Assembly: GCF_000003815.2 (NCBI RefSeq)
Contig: NC_049983.1
Location: 8,847,470 to 8,911,469 of the forward strand
DNA length: 64,000 nucleotides
Direction of reading: 5' to 3'
DNA from: Branchiostoma floridae
Lineage: Eukaryota; Chordata; Leptocardii; Amphioxiformes; Branchiostomatidae
Of this stretch, positions 21,054 to 34,400 are shown in pieces. How positions within the stretch are numbered: the stretch's first letter is position 1; every line of letters starts with the position of its first letter. The translations under genes were made by a program, and so were the position numbers. A model generated the notes under the pieces. It worked only from the letters and a program-made list of their open reading frames with translations. It searched no databases and was not told the origin of the DNA.

Positions 21054-22485
21054 AAGTGCGAGATTTGAAATTCAACGGTTGAAACATTCGAAACGGACAT
21101 TCCATGCCCGGAAGAGAAGGGGTGGTTTTATTTTTGTACCTTAAGGTATCAATCGGCAGGGAGATACTTGTAGCTTGAATCACTGGAAAAGGTGTTGACA
21201 CCAATGAAAGCAGCATTTTTGGGTCTTTCCTGGTTTCGTATAAAAGAAACTCTGCACATACAACATGAAGAAAAAAAGTCCTTACCTGCCAAAATCATGT
21301 ATCGTTCTAGAACACCTGGTTACCATGGCGTTGTCCTGGAGAATTTAGAATCGTACTGACACCAACAGAACATCATTGGTTTGAACTAAGATGAGCCCGT
21401 TCCTGGTTCTGTTTTGGGGAGGGTTTCATTTATCAGACTCATTGATAAACTTCTGTGAAACTACGATACTATTTTTCTTACCTACAACAATGTGTTAGAC
21501 GCAGAAACCGTTGAATAGTGAATCACGGTAGACCGGTCCCAGTCGACACGAGTAACTGTCCTAGTGTCTTCAATCCGCATGACGAGACTATCCTGATCCT
21601 GTAACCATCATGGCAATTCACCGGCAAGACGTTTCGCTGTCGGATGATTCGCCGACACCTGTATAACTAGAGTTCCACGAGCTGATACTTGCCTACTACT
21701 ACTAGTAGTTCCGTTTTGCCGACACCTATCCACATATCAAACATCATACGAATCCATCCACAACTTCCATCCATCCATCCATCCATCCATCCATGGCCAA
21801 GCACCCACACCCACCTAACTACCACTATAAACCTTGTAAAAAGCCAATACATTTGTATCAACTTTAACTTCTGAGATGTGGGAAATATTTAGGACACGAG
21901 TGAAGTGGATGGGCACACTGAAAACAGGAATATTGACAGGGATGTTGTGATAAACCAATCCAAAGGCCACCACAAGAGCCACAAAGTGAACAGACCAGTC
22001 TGCTTCACCGCAATACAATAAGTTTGACTTCAGTACTGTGATTGGAAATCGGGCGAAGGCCGGCAAAGCAAAAAACAAAGGCACGCGTTCAACACAGGTG
22101 ACAGTTGCATGGATCGACAACGGGTCGCGTGTATTTTTTCGGCTTAGGGAAAAGTTGACGACCAAATAAGTGTCACCGTTTTGCAGCAAAAATCAACTTA
22201 CTAAACGTAGAACCACGCGAATCTACAAATGTTTAGTATCGCAATGAAGCGTTTTCTCCAAAACCTTTTTCGATATCGAAAACGCCTGGCCTGTAGTTTG
22301 ACTACAAACCGCTAGACGGCTAAGATCCTTGGGGAAACCCCCTCCGGCGCGTGGCGCATCCTGGGATATTTTCATAGCTCTAGTGCCACCGGTTCCAACA
22401 CAACGTGATACTTTTCCTAGTCAAAACCAGCCAGAAACGACGTGACAGCAAAAATACAGACATTACGAAGTAGCCAAGACCAGGG
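21054..22485. other. Spacer and probable UBA3 promoter region
   Basis: Holds a short CATC run (21767-21793) and an open minus frame at 21815-22189 that starts at TTG just after a stop and has no good acceptor; I could not tie it to a gene. The last 200 bases, before the UBA3 start codon, must contain its promoter, but I see no clear TATA box. Confidence 0.4.
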
Positions 22486-25400
22486 ATGGCGAATCAAGTC
22501 GACGAACCGTATGTGGTTGTCTTTCAAATTTGTCCTTTACGCAGCGAAACATTCACAAACGTTCGATGCCCCCCTCCCCACATATTTTTGTCATGATCAT
22601 GCACCGATTTTGCACTAACATTAATTCATAAACATCTTATTTTGCATGAAATAATCGATGTAGATGCTCGTAGAAAGACTTTCCATTGGTGCTGTGTTTT
22701 CGTTATATTTTGTTTCCAAGCTTTTATTTTTATTTTCACAAACATCTTTTATTCAACTCCAACAAATACGACTTGGACAAAAAATATTTCACCATCCAAA
22801 AATTTATATGTGTAATTTCTGGACTCCTGTACCAGTAAGTGAATTTAGTTCTTGGGGATTTATTTTCATGGTAGGGAGTGTTTGCAATAGCTCTCACTCA
22901 GTCATATTACACTACATACAGTCATCATCAGCTTTATCTTCGCTGCATCTCACATAGCCGCAGAGACGACTGTGCGGCTACATATCACAGTGATGGAAAC
23001 CCTTGCGCCTTTACACACCGAAACTGAAAGTCCGAAATCACCTATTTAACAACTGAGCAAGGGTGGCTACAGACTGACAGAGCAGTCAGTTTTCAGCAGT
23101 GCTGGTGTGATCGATTGTCAATGATGTAACCGTATCTACCCACTGGATATAATAATAATCACCAGGTGTATTTTGCCAGCCAGTAGGTACCCAAATGAGT
23201 AATGAGGCTGATTAACGTGGTCGAGGCACCTCCTCGAGCACGGGACCCCCGTTTTACGTCCCTCCCAGAAGACGATTTCGTGGAAAGCTTCGTGAGGCTA
23301 CAGCAATCCGGTCAGTCCTTGGTTGGTCCCCCATCCAAGCACTATCCGGACCGCGCGTTGCTTAACTTCCGAGATCGAGGGATCGGGTGTACCAACGCGC
23401 CACGCGGCCGTATCTGGTGTATTTTGCAGCCAGTACTGTAGGTACCCAATGTGTTGAGTAATGAGGCTGATTAACGTGGTCGAGGTGCCTCCTTGAGCAC
23501 GGGCAGCCTTGTCACAAACTTTTAGAGTAGGGGGCTAATATATGAAAGTAGCAGGCAAGGCGCGTAGCGGCTTGCGGCGAGAAACGAAGTGGCGAGCTGG
23601 GGGTAGGTACGGGAGGGGGTGGCCCCCCGTCCCGTAGGGGGGTCTGGGGGGCCTCCCCCTTGGAAAATTTTTAAATTTAGACCCCTAAATATGGTTTGGG
23701 GGTGTATTTTGGGTAACTTTTATTGTTATCTTTAAACTTTGAATTGACAAAAAAATCAAAAATTCGGCATAGGTTCCCCGCTATGACCCCTAACCGGGGG
23801 CCAACTATCAGAAAACTGCCAGAGGTTTATCAAAACAAATTGCTGCGGGATTTTGTAACAGGGAGCACTGGACTTAAAACTTTTATTTTTTGAAATTCTA
23901 CCCCAAAGTAGCCGGCTGGAAAAATCTAAGTAGGCGGCTAAAATCGCCGCCTGCCGCCTTGTTTTGACAAGGCTGACGGGACCCTCGTTTTACGTCCCTC
24001 CCGGAAAACGATTTCTTGGAAAGCTTTGTGAGGCTACAGCAATCTGGTCGTACTTGGTTGGGGATTCCCCATCCAAAAACTTCAGAGATCGAGGGATTGG
24101 TTGTATCCAATGCGCCACGCAGCCGTAGCTTGATATATGTGTCTAATTTTCAAAGATTAGGTTCAAGTCTATCAGTATTTTTTCCGACTCCGTTTTCACT
24201 GTAACAGGTGCCTCCTACACATCATAATACTGCACAATGTATGGTTTGTACATGAAGCACTTACTCTCACCTCTCAAATAGAAGTACCCCCTGGAATAAA
24301 AGTACCCCCCGGACAAATCTTCAAAATCTAATAAAAGTACCCCCTGGAATAAAAGTACCCCCCGGAAAAATACCAAATTGACATGTAAACTGGGTCTGCC
24401 TGCTCGTTTGCACTCGTTTGTGGTGTTTAGGCATACCGATGTAAACTGTGTCCATGCTACTTCTGTCCAAGAGAAGATGATAAGTAGGTAGGTTCTCTTT
24501 ATTTATTTGTGCCTGAGTACCGTATCAGTTAATTGTATATATAATGAACAGAATAACCATAGTTATCTTGTTCGATATATTATCTTTTTTTTCCATTTTG
24601 TAATAAAAGGTAATATATAAGATTGATTTATAGTATTCGTAATTTTGTGAAAATTTACATGATACTTGTACATACATTTTCTACTTGGAACTTGAAGCAA
24701 GTGATCATGGAAAATTTTTGTAATTGTAATACTTCAAAAAGAATGGCTACATCACACTGCCATAATCTTAGAATGTTTATCATATTTGGACTTTTGTAAT
24801 TGGTTAGATTGGGCCTTGAAAAATGTCATATATATATATATAAAGAGAGAGAGAATAATACATTTGACCTGTACATATGTAATCTATTCACAATTCGCTG
24901 TGAGCTACACGTAGTTATTACATCCCATGGTCCAAAATACACGATGGAAGAAGAAGTGCACTGACCAAGTGAAGCTTTTAATGTGTAAAGGCTAGCTACA
25001 AATATCAGCACCTATTCCTCTCTGCATCTCTTGTTATCAATTCTAGAAATTTAGTGAGAGAAAGAAGTCAAAGAACACAGAAAATATTTAACATTTTACA
25101 CCTCCCCCTACATCCATATCGTATTGCTGATTCCTCTGCAGGCATTACCGCAAGATAGAAAAAAAGCATGTTCCTTTGAGCCCTTTGTAAATTTTGACTC
25201 CAGCTTTGAAACTGATACACACCAAATATGGCTTAATGTATTCATCTATGAGGCAGGGAAACACTTTCCCACGGCTTATATGCACACTGCCCCGCCCACT
25301 GCACCATGCCTGCTGGCGGTAAAAGTCCTAAAAGGCCTGAAGAGACTTGACTCCGCCCCGTTGTCCAGTCAGGTTTACTTTTGGGGAGTGCTGACGGCAT

Positions 25401-28400
25401 TTGGATGTTCCAAAACATAGAATGAAATCGGGTGGAACTGACAATAACTGATGATTAAATGACAGTAACAAATGCTCAGAAACATATCTGATGGCAACAG
25501 TGCTCCAACTTTTCAAAAATATTTCATACTATATATTGTTAGTTTAGTTTCTACTTTGATAAAATGACCAAAAGTATCTGCTATCGTGAAGAACTTTCAA
25601 CAGCCTCCCACCGCCTGATCGGAACGTACCAAGTGTCTGAGGGACAAGTGTCTGATTATATATTTTTTGCCTCCATAAAAATGATACTAATGCTGTTAAG
25701 TGGAGGAAGGAGCGGAAGTTACGAGGAAAAAGTGTTGAGAACGAGGAGGAAACATATTTGTACTAGTAGCTGTATTTGTACAAGTTCCACGAAAAAGATT
25801 GTCATACAAGAACACTCCCTCGGAAAGCCGACACTCTTGGCTTGCCACATGGGAGACCCGCCCTGTGGGTACTGGGGGACCTGGTAAGTCACGTCAGGCA
25901 GCTCCCCCCAAAATAGTAAATTTTGAGCAAAAATACCACGGAAATATCGGCAGAAAAACCCAAAATTTCAATATTTTTGGGGTCCTAGGTTAGTAATGAA
26001 AGCCCCAATTTGAAAAAATAAATAAACGTACCGTCTAAAATAAGAATGTACCGGGTGGATTTTGAGGCTGAAAAAAATAAACGTACCGGTACGTTTATTT
26101 GAGAGGTGAGAGTAGACGAGGGGAAAAGACGGAACAAACTTTCACACATGGTTTTGAGTTTGGTGAAGTGGTTGCTGCAAAAAACACGAACAAGCAGTGA
26201 GGCAAGCACGCAGAAAATGGCTTACCGCCAATATAAAACTACCACAAACATTTCTGTATGTATAGTAACATTACAACCAAGGAAGTTAAACATCCTTGTA
26301 ATAACCAATATCAATGTAGTAAAACAGTGAGCTAGTGGTGTACAGAGCATCTATGCTGAGTAATCAGTAAAGATCTTCCTTGTAAATGTTTTGAACCATT
26401 CAGAAACGCATGACGGGTGCAATCAGAGTACCGTGTCTCTGTGGTGAAAGAAGCAAGCAACCCCACTGCTCTGCCATATGGATCAAATTTTTTGTGGGTG
26501 CAGAGGGAGATGGTTTGAAGCCTATTCAGGCATAGATCATCCTTTGGAATGGAAGTTTAAATCTTAAATGGCCCTGTGTATGGAAGACTAGCATGCTAAA
26601 GAACCTAACACACTTCTCAAGAAAAGTGAGGGTGAGCTGGTACATGTATGATTGGTCAAATACTTGGAACATTATACATGTAGGCTCTTACCTTCTCTCT
26701 TGTCGCTTGATGACCAATGACCATTGAATATCAGTATGTGTGTTGTATGTAGGATGATGGTGGATGGGCGAGTGGACAGCCCAGGTGGCAGCTGGCCTGA
26801 CAGGTGGAACCATGTCAAGAAGATGCTGGAAAGGGCCGGACCATTCGCACATCCTGACTTCGAGCCCAGTCCGGAGGTACATACTTCAGTTTTCTCATTG
26901 CTTCGATGATTGAGCATTCAGGGGTCATGGGTTTAAACCCCAGCCTGGTCATACCAAATATTTTAAAAATTAGTATTGTACATTTACGCTTTCTCTGTTT
27001 ACATGAAGCACTGATAAGAAAGAGAATTTCTCTTCAACTTTGCAGGCTGAATCCCACTTCTGACACCATGTCACGAGTCCTGTCTAATCTTTACTCTTTT
27101 TCCATCTCTAGGTTGTGGTTCAAGTAAATAACACCAAGCATAGGTGCATTTTCTGATGTTTTTTTCCCTCAACAGACGTCTCTCCGCCTGTGAGCGTCAA
27201 ATGTCTTCTCTGGAGATTTCATTTCTTACACATGCAGGTTGATCTGTGTTTTGTGTAAGATTACACTATTACTGCTAACTAACACCACATATAACCGAGT
27301 GTGTGTTTCCCTCCCCAGACTATCCAGTTCATGCTGGAGGTGTGTAAGATTCTGGTGATCGGAGCAGGAGGGCTGGGCTGTGAGCTCTTAAAAGACTTGG
27401 TAAGATATATTCTACACATATACATGTCTAGAAAACATATAAATAACATTTCATTCAAAGCATAATGTATCCACTGTCAAGAAAGAAATAGAGAAGAGGT
27501 TTTTGTAAGGCTGTTCCTGTTACCTTGTAGATGTAGATGGAAATCTAGTTGAGATAGAAAAATGATACTGTCAAATGTTGTGCTTAAAATGTTATTTGTT
27601 GTTCTTATACTGTTACATAATACAAGAAATATGCTACTGAAATGTTTTACCACCGGTACTCTGGATACCATCCCTGTTTTACACTTAATAAGTTTATTTT
27701 GTGTACACTAAACTCCAATCTAGTCAGGGTTGAGACTTCAGTAATAAGCTGGACGAATCTACACTTATGTACCAGACTAAGTCTTAATAGCTGGTTGTGT
27801 ACTTACTTGTAACCATGCCCCCCTGTGATGCAGGCACTGATGGGTTTCCGTAACATCCACGTTATTGACATGGACAAGATTGACGTGTCCAACCTCAACC
27901 GGCAGTTCCTCTTCAGGTCAGATGACATTTCTTCTCACTGTTTATTCTTTATTCCAAGAAAGTCAACATAGCAGAGATACAGTTGCTGACAATTGCATAC
28001 CTGAATTGCATTGATTTTTACAATCCGTAGTGAAGACAGCGACAATAGGACAAGAACACTGTCATTTTTCTTACATTATCTGTGAAAAATGGTCTTTCTT
28101 ATATTCTCAGCTATATATGATGGAGCTTTTGGGCTCTCTGTACTGTTTAGTAAAAACCTGCCATGTTACGCCATGAGGCGGTTTACTGGGCATGAAATAA
28201 AAGTAGTCAAAGAAATTTGGGAACTACCTGAAAACTGCTGTAAGTGAAGGATATTTATGTGACATGTGATGTCAGGGCTCGAAATACTTTTTTCTGCATA
28301 CCTGCACTGGTGCAGGTAACACTGAAAAGTACATGCACCAGACAAATTTTACCTGCACCACTCTGAATTTAGGAAATATGGATCATACTAAAATTGTTGA

Positions 28401-31400
28401 GGAACCAATATTGCTATGTTTTCTTTTATACCTAATACATGTAGGTGGTAACAGTCAATGCAGCTAATGATAATTCACATACACCTACATCATAGGACAT
28501 TTATGTATAAAACCCAGTACATGAACCAGTGCAGGTTAGGTGCAGGTAGACACCAGAAATACCTGCACAGCTCTAATTTTACCTGCACTAACCTGCATAT
28601 GCATGTAGTATTTCAAGCCCTGAGTTGTTGTTGTTTTACCATGGTCAAAGGAGGCCATATATATGTTGCTGATATGCCCAAATAAGCATTTTTCCTATTA
28701 ATATTATACAACTAATCATTCTTCATAAGTGGCTTACACTTAACCAATATTGTATTGTGTCCCTGACAGACCCAAAGATGTTGGGAAGCCCAAGGCTGAA
28801 ACAGCAGCAGAGTTTGTGAACACCAGAGTTCCAGGATGCAGAGTAACACCGTATCCACTTCAAAATGAAATACATGAAGTACATTCGGGCTGTTTCCACA
28901 TTTGAATTTATTTTTCAGTCCTACTCATTTTGAGGGAGACCATGTTGTTGTCATTTTAAGCTTATGAAAATACATTTTTATCTATTTTATGTCATCAAGT
29001 ACAGATTTTGGGGACGGACAAGGCAGGGCTTTAGCCAGCTCAAAATTTTTTTCCGTCAGCCAATTACAATCATTGCAAAAAACGCGAAAACTAATTAGAA
29101 GCACTGAACTGAGACCTTGAAAAATGTGTTTTAATGAGATTATCGTATGCGAGAGGGCGCCGACACACATTGTCAACAATCATAACAATAGCAAAACAAA
29201 CAGTGTGTGGCTTTTACGGCCGTGGACGGCGTCCCCAAGCTGTCTGTAGCTTCCACCAAGGATTTTTGTCTGTCAAGGTTGACGGATTGGTTTCAAAACT
29301 TTTCTGTCAGACGCAGCAAATTTCCGTCAAATGACGGAAAAACGGACGCTGGCTGGAGCCCTGGGACAAGGTGAAATTTTTCCGTCCCAAGAAACAGATT
29401 TACGTTCTGGGACGGGTCCCAGAGACTGCCTAGATGTATGATACGTGTATAACTAGAGCTTGACAGAAGAATGTTTTGCATATGCTTGCAAATGTTGTTT
29501 TTTCTGTTGTTTTTCCATTGTTGGCCTTAACTTGAGATCTGTTCAGACACTATGCAAAAATTCAAGACTTTGATGGAGAGTTCTACAGACGTGAGTTGTA
29601 AATATTTGTTTGCCCTGTTGTTTGTATATTTCATGCTGTTTGTATTGTTTTTACCTTTCTGAAGGTGACGTACCTACTAGTACGTACCTACACACTATTC
29701 CTGATTGTTGAAGTGTTTCAGAAAGTCATACATGCATGACTATAGTACAAGTTCAGTTTCAGGAGCGCTGTTCATATGTAAGCTCAAAAAATAATGTTTA
29801 ATTTTGTTCTTTCAATATCTTTTACAGAATTTCATATCATAGTGTGCGGGCTGGATTCAATTCTTGCACGACGTTGGATGAATGGAATGGTGGTAAGTCT
29901 CAACTCTTTTTTTTTTGTAATAAATAAATTATCCGACTAAATGTTTGTCACCTTTAATACACTATAAAATGGTTTATTAATACATATTAAGATTGAAATT
30001 AAAAAACATTGGCTTCCAAACAATAAGTGGCACAAAGAAATTGATTAAAGGTGGTGACTGCATTGAAACTATTCTTTCCGAGGTCAATAGTGATGATCAA
30101 ATGCTTCCTCTGATTACAAGTGCCTCCTAGCAACCATCAAGAGAACTGCATGTAGCAAACCAGTGGCTGGAATCCAAGAACTTCTGATGGATTGTACATA
30201 TAGATGGAAACATTCTACAGCAACTGTAATGGGTGCTTGCCTGATGTCTAACTCTGTGATTAAGGAGAGTAATATGATATAGGGTGTCTGCATTCATGTA
30301 ACTAAATATTGTCTGCCACACTGGAAGTTGCCTGGTAAATGAGCTTGTACATGTATTATGTAATGTACTATGTGAATGCAAATCTTTATCTTTGACACCT
30401 AAAGTTTAGCCAGACAAGTATGGTAGCTTTGATATCACATGCAAAACCCCCATAGAATGATATCATTATATATGTTTCAAAAGGAAAACATATTATAGTT
30501 TTCCTGGCCTACTGGCCAGTGTTCTTTTTTGTTTCTTTCGTCATCAGCCAATCAAAAGTCATGACAGTTTATAACATTTTTTTAATTAGGTAACACTGGT
30601 ACAAGTAGCTCAACTGGCAAAGCAACTGTCTATGTTTTGGTGGGACAGAGGTTCTGGCTGGATCAAGGCCTAATTTTTGTGGGTTACAAAACTAGGGAAT
30701 CCTAGCGCCCCTTGTTTCTGCACTGTTTTTACCGCTCCAAGTATGAGTGCAGTAGATATCAATTTCAAACAGATTGCCTTATCAAGATTATCTCCACTTC
30801 TAAGTCTATAATATTACATAGGTTGATTTTATCGCCAGTAGCTTTCAAACCTTGTTTTTTGTTGTTAAACATCTTGTTCTTGTGACTGTTTCTTGACAAC
30901 TTTCTGTGCTGAATTTAAACACAGCTGAGTCTGATAAACTACGAGGAGGATGGCTCTGTGGACCAGTCTTCCATCATCCCTCTCATAGACGGGGGCACCG
31001 AGGGGTTCAAGGGGAACGCTAGGGTCATCCTGCCGGGGATCACCGCCTGTATGGACTGTACACTGGAGCTGTATCCACCGCAGGTATGGTACTTATAGGG
31101 AAGGAATGAATAGATGGATGGATGGATGGATGGATGGATGGATGGATGGATGGATGGATGGACGGACAGACGGACGGACGGGCGGATGGACGGATGGATT
31201 AAAAGATGGAGAAAGATTGAATGAAGGTGTAACATTACTTGTATATGTCTGGGACCACTGCCTGTATGGACTGCACACTGAAGCTGTATCCTCCTAGGAA
31301 TGGTAATGTAACTGTTCAGGAGGGAGGGGGAGAGGGAGGAGTGGATAGATAGATAGATAGATAGATCTAGATAAATGAATGAATAAAGTAAATGGATAGA

Positions 31401-34400
31401 TAGATAAATGAATGGATGGATGGAGAGACAGAAATATTGAATGAAGGTGTATTTATATATGTCTGGGATCACTGCATGTGTTGACTGTATACTGGAGATG
31501 TATTCTCCACAGGTATAGTATTTGTAGGGTAGGAACAGACACATACACAGATATATACTAGATGGTTGGAGGTATACAGGAATAAATGTGTGTTTGTCTG
31601 GAATCACTGCCTGTATTGACTCTGCAATGGAGATGTATTTTTCAAATGTAAGTACAAATGTAGGGCACTGTAACATGTGAGTCAGAGAGTGAGTCAGTAA
31701 TCTGTATCTGTATCTACATGTGTATAAAGCCGGTATAACCGCCCTTTAGTCATTGACTGGGAGGCAGTGAGTCAGTCAGTGAATTTATGAATAGATGAAA
31801 GTAGTGAGTCAGTGAAGTCAGACACACGTATGATTTCACAATGGCATGGTCACCGATGATGAGGACAATGAAAACATTGATATGATTGTCTAAATCTCAG
31901 TTTTGTTCAGTTTTTCCTCTTCCAGTGCTTTGAAATATTGTTACATGAAAAGCTGTATATATATTTATGTCATACCTGTGACGCGAAAAGGTTCGATACG
32001 GGTGTTCCGGACTGGGTGATGACTTTCCGTACGGCCCGGGCTTATCACACGGGCTCCATTCGAATAAATCGAACTGTTTCGAGTGGGCCGAGTACGGCGC
32101 CATCGAAAGTTCATTACTGTTGCAACGCTTTTTTTTTTCGAGGGCAACAAATTTGTTTAACTTCTGGCGCATTTCGCATCAAAACAGTGGTTTTCTCAGG
32201 TGGGTATGACATAAATAAAATACAACACGGTGTATTCCGCATCACCTTCGGTATATATATTTTCCTCTGATCTGTTTTGATTTTTACCTCCGGTAAGGAG
32301 GGTTACCTCCTGAATTTGAAGGAGGTTTTGTGGTTGGTCATGACTTTGCTGACATGAGACTTTCAGACTTTGAACAACTTATTTTGTCTGAGTCTGTTTT
32401 TTTTCTATAAATCAATATCCTTTTTATGGATTCTTCTGGCATGTTGGTAGTTGAATAAGGTATCAAACGCCTTAGCCACACTGGAAACACCATTATTATT
32501 ACGTCACGGAGTATTGTGTCCTGTGGAGTCTTGTTTTAAGATGAGGGTTATGCTAGCTATAGGTTTCGTGAAAATCATCTCTATAATAGTGGAAGGAAAA
32601 GCCAAAGATAAATGTTGTCCTCCACTGATTCTGGGGCAAAATATATACAGACTTTCTGTAAAGTTTCAAACACATTTCTTATATGGCCCTTTTTCTATTT
32701 ATTTTCAGGCTGTGAGCACTTTTCTATTTTTAATACTACATGTAATATGACAAGACAGCATGGGTATACCTCTGTATCTTCTCATTTCGATTTATTTGTT
32801 GTACAACTTTGGTTCTGTTATTTTGTTATCGGTTCTTTTGTTGGTTATCGTGATTGATATTTTGTACAAGTATCAGTTGGTGGTTATCGGTTAGCATTTA
32901 TCAATATATTAGCTTTTGAAATTAGTTTATCATTTGTCCTTCATTATTATTATTTTCATTGACTGTGTTCATACTGTTTATTGCAGTTTTCCTGTATTTG
33001 GTTGTGGAGGAAATATTTTGGTTTCAGTTTTTTTTATGTTTTTTTGTTTGTTTCCAGCCCTCCTTGACTTCTTACCCTTAGTCTGTGAAGTTAGATAATA
33101 GATACAATGATATACTGATCAGAAAATACTAGTCTATTGAAAACAGTTCTTTTAAAAGAGAGCATGACAAGTTTAAAGCTACATAGGGATGTACGTGGGG
33201 ATAGGCATGTAATATGTGTCAGAAAAATAAGACCAGTTTGTAATATTGATGTATGAACATACTGTTAATCTGTCTCCTATGAGCTACACTCATGAATAAC
33301 TGTATTTTGTTGGTCAGGTGACCTACCCCATGTGTACCATAGCGCACACCCCACGCCTACCTGAACACTGTATAGAGTGGGTACGGATACTACTATGGCC
33401 CCAAGAGAAACCGTTTGGAGGTAAGTAGTGTTTCCAAGAAACTACTTCTTGGCATTCCAAGTTCTTCTCTCTATTATATAGCCCTCACTTCAATCAAATC
33501 TGTCTTTTGTTACATTTCAATTCCTCCTTTATTGGTTTCTTTCCACGATTGTGCAAAGTACTAGTATTCTGTATTACGTTTGACTTGTTGATCTATACGA
33601 CCTCATTCTTTTCTTCATTTCCGTCTCATTCTATTCTGCTCTGATCAATTCTGTTTCATTTGCCTTTCAATGTTTGTTTGTGTGTTAAATGTTTTCTTCT
33701 ATGTTCATCCGGTGCTCAGATAATGGAAAGCCGCGGGAGGAAAGGGGTGAATTTTATTTCCTTCCTGCTAACACTATGATATTTTTATATTGTAATAAGC
33801 GAAAGTTGGAGCATGGACTTGACAAAGGAAAATAAAAAGACGATAACAGTCATCTCTGTACAAGTGACCACCTCTACATAAAGACCAACTAGTCAATGTG
33901 ACCACTTTTCGTTCATCCATTAGATAATTTTTCCCATTACATGTAACACAAGCATTGCAAGTCGTGGCCATAGTAACCACCTGTCCATATAGACCAGTTC
34001 TGTCCATCCCCTGAGTGGTCCTCTTGGGCAGGTTTGACTGTAGTCACAGTTAGATCATGTGTTTTCAAATTTGTGCAAATATCTGTATTTTCAAACCCTA
34101 AGGCCACACTAATTTAACTTGTTGGTTCTCGGATTTTTCAGAAAAAATTTTTAGCGATGGCAAAAAAAGAGAAATTTATTTCCGTGGTTAAGACTGAATA
34201 CAAATGATAATACAAAACATAAAGATTAATAAATTTTCAGCTCGAAAGAAGCAAATGAACACTACCACTGTACGATAACTACATGTACACCAGTCCTGAT
34301 TGTTGAAGTTTATCAAAAGTACAGTTTTTATGTACGTACTTACATGTATGCCCTTTATGAATGAAAACTGCAACGATAACTACATATATGCCCACATTAT

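Noticed and set aside
21815-22189. Minus-strand 124-codon ORF (LQNGDTYLVVNFSLS...)
   Set aside because: Begins at TTG after a stop, has no good acceptor and no recognised domain. It might be an exon of the gene at 20277-20960, but the evidence is too thin.
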